From positions 1 through 64,000 of the forward strand of contig NZ_JAKKFH010000027.1 of NCBI RefSeq assembly GCF_022230925.1: a DNA stretch of 64,000 bases, in the 5' to 3' direction. The notes under the pieces are model-generated. The model worked only from the letters and a program-made list of their open reading frames with translations, had not been told where the DNA came from and ran no database searches. The translations under genes and the position numbers were made by a program. This document shows, one piece after another, positions 50,776-58,192 of this stretch (position 1 is the first letter of the stretch; each line of letters begins with the position of its first letter). This DNA comes from Micromonospora alfalfae (GTDB lineage: Bacteria; Actinomycetota; Actinomycetes; Mycobacteriales; Micromonosporaceae).

Positions 50776-51674
50776 TGGTGACGGTGACCCCGACGACCAC
50801 AGCGCCGACCGCAGCGCCGCCGAATGCGCGCCGACGGCCCGGCGGACGGCCCGTGCTGCGGCTGCTGATCCTGGTGGCGATCGTCGCAGTGGTGCTCTAC
50901 CCGCTGATCTGGATGGTGGGCACCTCGCTGAAGTCCCAGGAGGAGATCGTCAACAACGTCGGGCTGCTGCCCGAGCGGTTCACCCCGGGCAACTACACCG
51001 CCGGGTGGTCCAACTTCGACGTCAGCTTCGGCCGGTTCTTCCTCAACAGCGCCATGGTCAGCCTGCTCACCGTCGTCGGTAACGGGCTCTCCTGCCTGCT
51101 GGCCGCGTACGCCTTCGCCCGGCTGCGGTTCCGGCTGCGCGGCATGTGGTTCGCCGTCATGATCGGCACACTGCTGCTGCCCCAGCACGTACTGATCGTT
51201 CCGCAGTACATCCTGTTCCGCACGCTCGGGCTGGTCGGCGGCGACTGGCCCTACCTGCCGCTGCTCATCCCGCAGTTCCTGGCCACCGAGGCGTTCTTCG
51301 TCTTCCTCATGGTGCAGTTCATGCGCGGCGTCCCCCGGGAGCTGGACGAGGCGGCCCGCATCGACGGCGCCGGCCCGTTCGGCATCTTCCGGCACATCAT
51401 CCTGCCGCTGAGCCGCCCGGCGCTGGTCACCACGGCGATCTTCTCGTTCATCTGGACCTGGAACGACTTCTTCCGCCAGCTTGTCTTCCTGTCCCAACTG
51501 GAGGATTACACGGTCCCGGTCGCGCTGACCCTGTTCATCGACTCGACCAGCCAGAGCGCTGTCGGCCCGATGTTCGCCATGTCGGTGCTGTCGCTGCTGC
51601 CGGTCTTCCTGTTCTTCGTCGCGTTCCAGCGGATGCTCGTCGAGGGGATCAACACCAGTGGCATCAAGGGCTGA
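50775..51674 (+). CDS. Carbohydrate ABC transporter permease (MalG type)
   Basis: A 299-residue permease. ATG 50775 follows GGGGAGG with good spacing; the frame is open back to 49920 only as a shadow of the MalF-type gene. EAA loop DEAARIDGAGPFGIFRHIIL. Translationally coupled to the preceding permease. Confidence 0.93.
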   Translation: MVTVTPTTTAPTAAPPNARRRPGGRPVLRLLILVAIVAVVLYPLIWMVGTSLKSQEEIVNNVGLLPERFTPGNYTAGWSNFDVSFGRFFLNSAMVSLLTVVGNGLSCLLAAYAFARLRFRLRGMWFAVMIGTLLLPQHVLIVPQYILFRTLGLVGGDWPYLPLLIPQFLATEAFFVFLMVQFMRGVPRELDEAARIDGAGPFGIFRHIILPLSRPALVTTAIFSFIWTWNDFFRQLVFLSQLEDYTVPVALTLFIDSTSQSAVGPMFAMSVLSLLPVFLFFVAFQRMLVEGINTSGIKG

Positions 51675-51678
51675 ACCC

Positions 51679-52353
51679 GTGGACACCGGCGGGCGGCGGG
51701 ACTGGCGCGACGTCGCCCGCGACGCCGCCGACCTGGCGCTGCTGGGCATCCTGTTGACCCTCGCGGCGGTGCCCCTGCTCACCGCCGCCGCGGCGGCGGG
51801 CACCGCCAGCGCGGCGGTGCACGACTGGACGCGTACCGGCAGCTGGCCGTCGGCGCGCACGACAGTGCGCCGGTTCGGCCGCGCGGTGCTGCCCGGTGTG
51901 CCGGTCAGCCTGCTCGCGCTGGTCGGCGCGGCGCTGCTCGCCGCCGACCTGGCGGCGCTGGCCACCGGCCGGGTGCCGGGCGGCCCGACGGCGCTGCTGG
52001 TGACGGCGCTGATCGCGGCCGGCCTGGCCGGGTACGGCGGGCTCGTCGTCGTCGAGGTGGGCGGCAACGGGGGCGGGCGGTGGCGGGCCTCGGCCCGCTG
52101 CGCCGCCCGCGCCTGCCTCGACGCGCCCACCCGCTGGACGGCGCTCACCGGCGTCGTCGCGCTGGCCGGGCTGCTCACCGTCCTGGTCACCCCTGTCGCG
52201 GTGCCGATCCTCGCCGGCTACACGGTGGCCGCCCTGCACGCAGTCGCCGCCCGCCGGCCGGTCTCCGTCGCCGGAGGCCGGCAGAGACCAGCCGCCCCCG
52301 ACGCCCGCCGGCCGGTCCCGGTCGCCGTCGCCGGTCGTCGGGAGCTGCCGTGA
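51679..52353 (+). CDS. DUF624-like integral membrane protein
   Basis: About 224 residues from GTG 51679, with around five hydrophobic segments and the pattern of YesL/DUF624 proteins, which often accompany sugar ABC importers in uronate loci. A basic, Pro-rich tail of about 30 residues follows the last helix. It begins four bases after the permease stop and overlaps the next gene (GTGA), so it belongs to the operon. Function unknown. Confidence 0.75.
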   Translation: MDTGGRRDWRDVARDAADLALLGILLTLAAVPLLTAAAAAGTASAAVHDWTRTGSWPSARTTVRRFGRAVLPGVPVSLLALVGAALLAADLAALATGRVPGGPTALLVTALIAAGLAGYGGLVVVEVGGNGGGRWRASARCAARACLDAPTRWTALTGVVALAGLLTVLVTPVAVPILAGYTVAALHAVAARRPVSVAGGRQRPAAPDARRPVPVAVAGRRELP

Positions 52354-53195
52354 GCGGGGAGCCGGTGCGGCTGACGGTCGGGGCCACGGAGGTGGCCGAG
52401 TACGTGCTCGACCCGGCGGTGGACGCGCGGCACGGGCCCCGACCGTATCTGCACCCGGTACGCACGCTCGGCGGAACCGTGGTCACCGACGCGCTCCCCG
52501 CCGACCACGTGTGGCACCTCGGCGCGTCCCTCGCGGTGCAGGACGTCGACGGCAGCAACCTCTGGGGCGGGCGCACCTACGTCCGCGACGTCGGTTACAC
52601 CTGGCGGGACGACCACGGCGTCATCGCGCACACCGGTGAGGTCGAACGGTCCCCGGGCCGGTACGCGCATGATCTCCAGTGGCGTGACCGGGCTGACAGG
52701 GTGCTGCTGACCGAGCGGAGGTGGCTCACCGCGTCGGTGGTCGCGCCGGACGCCTGGCGGCTCGACCTGGAGTCCGTCCTCGTCGCCCCCGACGACCGGG
52801 AGATCCGGCTGGGCAGCCCGGCCACCAACGGCCGCCCGGGCGGGGCCGGGTACGGCGGGTTCTTCTGGCGGGCCGCCGCCGACGGCGAACCGGCGGTGTT
52901 CACCGCCGACGCGGCCGGCGAGGAGACGGTCAACGGCGGCGCGGCGCCGTGGCTCGCGCTGACCGGCGTCCGGTCGGGTGCCGGGGCGTACACACTGGTC
53001 TTCGCGGGCCTCGGCCGCGCCGACCGGTGGTTCGTGCGGACCGGAATGTATCCGGGGGTCTGTGTGGCGTTCGCGTTCGACAGTCCGGCGGTGGTGCCGG
53101 CCGGTGGGAGCCGGCACGGCCGGTACCAGGTGTGGGTGGCCGACGGGACCCTCGACCGGGACGGCGTGGCGGCCCTGGTCGCGGCAGTGCGGTGA
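52350..53195 (+). CDS. DUF6807 (PmoA-like) family protein
   Basis: A 281-residue soluble protein of the DUF6807 type. Conserved stretches RPYLHPVRTLGG, DHVWHLGASLAV and NLWGGRTYV near the N terminus are characteristic, and TNGRPGGAGYGGFFWR follows. The family is common in polysaccharide-use operons, but its reaction is unknown; a beta-sandwich sugar-related fold is likely. It is the last gene of the LacI-regulated plus-strand operon and ends 19 bases from the convergent injection-system genes. Confidence 0.8.
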   Translation: MSGEPVRLTVGATEVAEYVLDPAVDARHGPRPYLHPVRTLGGTVVTDALPADHVWHLGASLAVQDVDGSNLWGGRTYVRDVGYTWRDDHGVIAHTGEVERSPGRYAHDLQWRDRADRVLLTERRWLTASVVAPDAWRLDLESVLVAPDDREIRLGSPATNGRPGGAGYGGFFWRAAADGEPAVFTADAAGEETVNGGAAPWLALTGVRSGAGAYTLVFAGLGRADRWFVRTGMYPGVCVAFAFDSPAVVPAGGSRHGRYQVWVADGTLDRDGVAALVAAVR

Positions 53196-53214
53196 CAGTG
53201 CCCAGCGGTCCCGG

Positions 53215-55437
53215 TCAGCGCGAGCGGTCGGTCAGCTCGCGGACGGCCACCTGGTACGCGGCCTGGGTGTGGTAGGGCCAGTGCCCTTCGATCGGCGGCG
53301 GCACGGTGTCCGCCGGGTCGATGGTCAGGCTGCGGGGGTCACGCAGTCGAATGTCGACGTCGACGCCGGGCGGTGCTCCGTCCGGGCCCGGAGGAAAGAT
53401 CGGCCCACCGATCGGGTCGGTGTCACGCCACAGGTTGCGCCACCGCCACCCGATCCGCCCGCCCAGGTCGCGGAGCGTCCGCGGCCCGAGGTACGCCGGG
53501 TAGAGCCGCGCGTAGGTGCGTTGCAGCGGTGAGCCGTAGGTCAACAGCGACACCCGGGCCAGCACGGACGGCGGTAGTTGCAGGATGGTGGCGGCGGCGA
53601 GCACCGAGCCGTGGCTGTGCCCGGAGATGACCACCGGTCCCCGCGCGGTGAGCCCGGTGACCCGTTTCGCCAGCTCCGGGACAGCGCGGGCGGCGTAGCA
53701 GGGCGGCGCGAACGGATGGACGGTTCGGGGCCAGAACGTGCCGAGGTCCCACAGCACCGCCACCACCCGCCGGGTCTGGGCGGACCGGTACGCCCGGAAA
53801 CCGAGGATCATGAGGCAGATCACCAACAGGCTGATCACCCAGACTCCGGCGTCGGTGACGTACGCGGCGAGCACGGCGAACGCGCCCCCGTGCCCGCCGA
53901 GGCGGGCCGCGAGCTGGGTGGGACCGATCCCGATCACGTCGAAGGCGACGGTGGCCAGCCCGATCGACGCGATCACCAGGAACGCGATCAGCACCGGGCC
54001 GAGCTCCTCGGTGATCCGCGACCGGGCGATGGTCTCCCGGACCAGGCTCAGCCGGCGCCGGTCCTGCGCCGGCACGTCGGGGTAGTCCCGTTCGATGATC
54101 CGCGCCGCCAGTCTCCGTCGCCGCCGGCGGCTCAGCAGGAGGGTCGCCGAGGTCACCGCCGCGCCGATCAGCAGCGCGGCGAGCCCGGCGAGGGCCGCCC
54201 ACCAGTAGGCCACCGGCGGTTCCAGCGGGCCGACCACCGGCGGGTTGGGTCGGATCGGATCGGGGATGTCGCCGTGGTCGAGGGCGTCCGCGACGCGGTA
54301 CACCAGGGTCGCGGTGAAGGCCGCGCCGACGCTCACGGCCGCCGCCGCCGCGATCGGGGTGCCGAGCCCGCGCAGGAAGGGGCGCTCGTCGTCGCGGGCG
54401 GCACGCTGTCGGGTGTACGTGACGATGGTGAGCACGACCAGCAGGACGCCCTGCGTGGCGACCACCCCGGCGGCGGCGCCCTCGTACCCGGGCAGCTTGC
54501 CCAGACCGGCCGGTGCCGGGTCCGCGAGCGTGGCAGTGCCGAGGCAGCACACGGTCACCACAGCGGTGGCCGCCCAGAGGGGGCGCAGGAGCCGTCGCGC
54601 CCTTGCCGGGCTGGCCGGCACGGGAAGGGCGAGCAGGACCACCTCGACCACGAGCAGCCCGACGGCGATCCCGAACAGCACGCCGTGACCGGGCGCGCCC
54701 ACCCCACCCGGTGCGATGCCGGCGAGCAGGGCGACGTTCAGCGTCCCGACGCCCAGCACCACGTGGAGCTGGCGCAGCCAACCGGTGGTCTGTTCGTCCT
54801 GCCAGAAGCCGGGGTCGGTCAGGCTCTCGGTCCGTTCACCGGCCAGGCGTTGCGCCGACGACGGGCCGAACCCCTCGAAGGCCCGCGCCGACCTGGTGCC
54901 GATGGCCCAGACGACCCGCAGCGCCAGCAGCGGAACGATCGACAGCAGGGCCAGTCGGGGCCCGGTCGGGAGGGCGTGCAGCCAGGCCAGGTAGGGGCGG
55001 CTGGCCCGGCACCCGGGGTACGGCACACACTGCCAGCCGACCAGGTCCAGCGTGACGCCCACGGACGCCAGCACGAACGTGGCCGTCAGGGTGCCGGCGA
55101 GCAACCGGCACAGCGCGCCGAGCAGCCCCCACCGGTCGTGCCCCGGCGGGCGGAGCCAGATCGCCAGGTTGCTCAGCATGAAGGGCAGCAGCAGCAACAT
55201 CGATGCCGTCCGGACCGCCGCGCCGGCGGTCAACGAACCCCAGCGGTACGCCTCGACGGCGACTCCGCCGGTGGCCCCGCCGGCGGTGCCACTGCCCGGC
55301 CGGGGCCGGAAGAAGCCGGCGTGCGCGTCTCCGGCGACCCGGACCACGATCGGGTGGTCGAGGATCCGTTCGGCGGTGACCCCGGAAATGCCGTGTACGC
55401 GCAGCTCCACGGCGTCGCGCCCCGGCGTCCTGTCCAC
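53215..55437 (-). CDS. Membrane-embedded alpha/beta-hydrolase-like protein
   Basis: A 740-residue protein. The N terminus has VELRVHGISGV, the HG oxyanion strand of an alpha/beta hydrolase. About 480 residues with around ten membrane helices follow, then the rest of a hydrolase: VVISGHSHGSVLAA (nucleophile Ser about 608), WRDTDPIGG (possible Asp, about 670) and GHWPYH (possible His, about 720). A lipase/esterase acting at the membrane is suggested. It is the last gene of the minus-strand run that begins with the injection system, 48 bases after its neighbour, so it may be an effector or accessory, or merely adjacent. GTG start. Confidence 0.75.
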   Translation of the reverse strand: MDRTPGRDAVELRVHGISGVTAERILDHPIVVRVAGDAHAGFFRPRPGSGTAGGATGGVAVEAYRWGSLTAGAAVRTASMLLLLPFMLSNLAIWLRPPGHDRWGLLGALCRLLAGTLTATFVLASVGVTLDLVGWQCVPYPGCRASRPYLAWLHALPTGPRLALLSIVPLLALRVVWAIGTRSARAFEGFGPSSAQRLAGERTESLTDPGFWQDEQTTGWLRQLHVVLGVGTLNVALLAGIAPGGVGAPGHGVLFGIAVGLLVVEVVLLALPVPASPARARRLLRPLWAATAVVTVCCLGTATLADPAPAGLGKLPGYEGAAAGVVATQGVLLVVLTIVTYTRQRAARDDERPFLRGLGTPIAAAAAVSVGAAFTATLVYRVADALDHGDIPDPIRPNPPVVGPLEPPVAYWWAALAGLAALLIGAAVTSATLLLSRRRRRRLAARIIERDYPDVPAQDRRRLSLVRETIARSRITEELGPVLIAFLVIASIGLATVAFDVIGIGPTQLAARLGGHGGAFAVLAAYVTDAGVWVISLLVICLMILGFRAYRSAQTRRVVAVLWDLGTFWPRTVHPFAPPCYAARAVPELAKRVTGLTARGPVVISGHSHGSVLAAATILQLPPSVLARVSLLTYGSPLQRTYARLYPAYLGPRTLRDLGGRIGWRWRNLWRDTDPIGGPIFPPGPDGAPPGVDVDIRLRDPRSLTIDPADTVPPPIEGHWPYHTQAAYQVAVRELTDRSR

Positions 55438-55485
55438 GCCGTCAGGGTCACAGACAATCCACCGGGCCGCTGCTGATACGGCAAA

Positions 55486-56262
55486 TCAACGGGGCGAGGG
55501 GGTGGTGGTGCGGGCTGGTAGGGCCGCGGTGACCCGGACGGCCTTGACGATCGCCGGGATGGAGCCGATCAACAGCACCAGCCCCCAGATGATCGCGATG
55601 ATCGCGAAGACCAGTGCCGCCACGTCGTCGACGATGCTGACCAGGATCACCGGCACCAGGTTGTGCAGGAACTCCAGCACCACAGTGCACAGCAGGGTGG
55701 TGAGGATCAGCAGGACGAGGCCCTTGTTCTGCAGGAAACGCGGCTGCGCCAGCACCAGCATCCCGGCCCACACCAGCTTGAGCAGCAGCACCAGCCCGAG
55801 CAGCACCGCCGCCTCGCCGACCGGGAAGAAACCCCACAGCGCCAGGTACGCCAGGGTGCCGAACGGGACGGCCAGGAACAGCGACACCATGATGGACAGC
55901 TCCACGAACGCGACAACCAGCGCGATCAGCCCGACGATGATCAGGATGATCGAGAAGATCAGGCTGGCGACGCCCTGGACTCGACCCTGGACGCGCTCGG
56001 GCAGCAGCAGGCCCAGGCAGAACAGCCCGGTGCTCCAGACCGCCACCGCGTCGATCAACGCCAGGTAGCCGGTGCCCCGGCCGGACGGTTCGCTGACCCC
56101 GGACACGTCGTCGATCTCCACGTCCAGCGCGCCGGCGCTGTCGGTGAGGGCCGCGCCGGCGTCGGCGCCGCCGAGCAGGAGCCCGGCACCGAGCTCCACC
56201 CCGATCGCCAGGACGATGGCGAGCATGGCCATCAGCAGGAACGGCTTGCGCAGGTCACCCAC
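55486..56262 (-). CDS. Hypothetical polytopic membrane protein
   Basis: A 258-residue protein with about seven membrane helices, with a polar extracytoplasmic loop (about 30-65) after the first. No family recognised. It follows the 153-residue membrane protein gene by 30 bases and is probably co-transcribed with the injection-system genes. Confidence 0.7.
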   Translation of the reverse strand: MGDLRKPFLLMAMLAIVLAIGVELGAGLLLGGADAGAALTDSAGALDVEIDDVSGVSEPSGRGTGYLALIDAVAVWSTGLFCLGLLLPERVQGRVQGVASLIFSIILIIVGLIALVVAFVELSIMVSLFLAVPFGTLAYLALWGFFPVGEAAVLLGLVLLLKLVWAGMLVLAQPRFLQNKGLVLLILTTLLCTVVLEFLHNLVPVILVSIVDDVAALVFAIIAIIWGLVLLIGSIPAIVKAVRVTAALPARTTTPSPR

Positions 56263-56292
56263 GGCGGCACCTTCCTCTCGGTCCCTGTCGGG

Positions 56293-56754
56293 TCAGGACG
56301 TGGCCACGACGACAGTGCAGCCGCCCAGGCCGGGGCAGACCAGGCCCACCTCGGTGGCCTGGTCGACGGCGATCTTCGCCACCGCGCCGGTGCCGTCCGC
56401 CGCCGGCTCGACCTCGTCGCGGATGGTGAGGTCGGCGTCGCCGGGCGCCGGGGCGACGACGGTGAACCGGGCCGCGCTGCGCAGCACCAGGGTGCGCAAC
56501 CCGCCGGGGTCCGCGACCCGCACCACACAGTTGCCGGAGAACTCCAGCCGGCCCGCCTCGTCGGCGCAGTCGGCGCTGACCCTCGCCGGATCCACAGCGG
56601 AACGCTCGCCGCCCAGCGCGCCCAACCGGTCGACGAACCCGTGGCGGGCCCCCGGATCACCCCGGTCGTCGCGGCCCGCGCCGACCGCGACCACGAACAG
56701 CGCCACCAGCAGGACGGCGAGCAGCCCCAGCACCGCCTTCTGCCGTCCACTCAT
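56293..56754 (-). CDS. Hypothetical single-span membrane protein
   Basis: A 153-residue protein with one N-terminal helix (AVLGLLAVLLVALFVVAVG, about 6-24) and an exported beta-rich domain with four cysteines (for example SADCADEA and GNCVVRV, VCPGLGGCTV) that may pair as disulfides. ATG 56754 overlaps the preceding gene as ATGA. Unknown function; its coupling to the CisA-like gene suggests a shared role at the membrane. Confidence 0.7.
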   Translation of the reverse strand: MSGRQKAVLGLLAVLLVALFVVAVGAGRDDRGDPGARHGFVDRLGALGGERSAVDPARVSADCADEAGRLEFSGNCVVRVADPGGLRTLVLRSAARFTVVAPAPGDADLTIRDEVEPAADGTGAVAKIAVDQATEVGLVCPGLGGCTVVVATS

Positions 56755-57680
56755 CGGGCCACTGCCTTCGCCACGATCTCGGTGAACCGGATCTCGTCGA
56801 CGCCCGCGAAGTAGCGGTTCGTGCCCTGCGTCTTGCCGACCACCAGCAGCGTGACCTGGTGGGGGCCCTTGGCGAGCCGGACCGCGCCGACGTCCAGGAA
56901 TTCCGTCTTGCGCACCGTTGGCGTGAAGCCGAGGAACGTCCCGCCGACCTGGGTGCCGTCGATGACGAAGACGGTGTTGGCGTAGTCGAGGGAGGTGGTG
57001 CGTACCGCGGCGAAACGCCAGGTGCCGTCGGCCGGGATCTGCACCGTCACGGTGACCTTGTCGCCGATGGCCAACCCCTGGAAGAACAACTGCCTGTCGC
57101 CGGACCAGGTCACCCCGCAGCAGTTGGGCTGCGCCTCCACCTTCGCCCCGTTCTTCGCCGGGGAGTCCACCACCGCGCCCGGCACCAGGCTCTCCGCCTC
57201 GACGGTGACCACCCGCGGCTCGCCGGGGGTCGGCTCGCCGCCGCGGGTCAGCAACACCACCCCCACGGCGACCACCACCAGCACCAACGCCGCCGCCGCG
57301 GCGATCCACAACCACGGGGTACGCCGCGGCGGCGCTACCGCCCGCACCTCGTAGGTGACCCGGCCGCTGGAGCGGGAACTCTCCTCCGGCGCGGTGTTCG
57401 CCGAGTACGCGAACCCGGTCATGTCGTAGCGCCGGGGCGGGGTGCCGGCCGGCACGGCGAGCTTGACCAGGAACGACACCGAGCCCTGGCCGGGTACCAC
57501 CCGTTGGGGTTCGGCGACGGTGAACCACGCCCGCTGGGAGCCGTCACCGGGTGCCACGTCGAACACCACGGTGTCCGGCGCGTTGCCCGGGTTGGACACG
57601 GTGAAGGTCAGCTCGCCGCTGTTGCGCGGGTCGACCGTGAACTGCTCGGCGGCGGCGACGACCGCCCACTCGGTGGTCAT
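56751..57680 (-). CDS. CisA-like membrane protein of the injection system
   Basis: A 309-residue protein. Residues about 5-115 form an Ig-like/NPQTN-type domain (ELTFTVSNPGNAPDTVVFDV); RRTPW precedes a single helix (about 122-144), giving an N-in, C-out topology by the positive-inside rule. The outer domain (about 150-309) is a carbohydrate-binding-like beta-sandwich (VEAESLVPGA, with two adjacent cysteines in NCCGV). This layout resembles the membrane adaptor CisA described for Streptomyces contractile injection systems, also encoded just after the baseplate genes. It overlaps both neighbours as ATGA. Confidence 0.65.
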   Translation of the reverse strand: MTTEWAVVAAAEQFTVDPRNSGELTFTVSNPGNAPDTVVFDVAPGDGSQRAWFTVAEPQRVVPGQGSVSFLVKLAVPAGTPPRRYDMTGFAYSANTAPEESSRSSGRVTYEVRAVAPPRRTPWLWIAAAAALVLVVVAVGVVLLTRGGEPTPGEPRVVTVEAESLVPGAVVDSPAKNGAKVEAQPNCCGVTWSGDRQLFFQGLAIGDKVTVTVQIPADGTWRFAAVRTTSLDYANTVFVIDGTQVGGTFLGFTPTVRKTEFLDVGAVRLAKGPHQVTLLVVGKTQGTNRYFAGVDEIRFTEIVAKAVAR

Positions 57681-58192
57681 GACGACTCCTCTTCCAGGAC
57701 GATCTCGACGGTGGCCGACGCGGGTTTCTCCGCCTCGACGATGCGGGTGATCACGGCGAGCTGACCGGCGGCGGCGACCGGCACCCGCACCACGACGTGG
57801 AAGGCCCGCTCGGCGGGCTCGTCGATGACGAAGCCCGACGCCCCGGTGGCCAGTTCCAGGGCTCGTCGCATTCCGTACGGGGTGCCGCGCCAGCGGGCCA
57901 GCAGGGCGGCGTTGGCCACCAGGTCGCGCAGCCGACCCACCGGCAGCGGCAGCGGGGTGTCCGGCCGGGGCGAGGTCACCACGTGGTCCATCGCCACCCA
58001 ACGGGTGAGCCGCACCACCAGTCCGTCCGGCGCACGGTACGGGTCGAACAGCGCGTCCACCTCGGCGAGGATCGCCTCGTCCGGGGCGTGCAGCCCCTCC
58101 ATCACGTCCAGCAGCGCCCAGAGCACGCTGCCCGGCACGCAGGCCCGCTGGTAGGCGGCGGGCAGCAGCCGCTCAATCGCCGAGCGTCGCAT
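57677..58192 (-). CDS. Phage tail protein I-like baseplate component
   Basis: A 171-residue protein of the TIGR02242/phage tail protein I (P2 gpI) group: YQRACVPGSVLWALLDVMEGL at the start and LARWRGTPYGMRRALELATG (about 98-117) are typical. In contractile injection systems it joins the J protein in the baseplate wedge. It overlaps the J-protein gene by 20 bases and the CisA-like gene by four. Confidence 0.85.
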   Translation of the reverse strand: MRRSAIERLLPAAYQRACVPGSVLWALLDVMEGLHAPDEAILAEVDALFDPYRAPDGLVVRLTRWVAMDHVVTSPRPDTPLPLPVGRLRDLVANAALLARWRGTPYGMRRALELATGASGFVIDEPAERAFHVVVRVPVAAAGQLAVITRIVEAEKPASATVEIVLEEESS

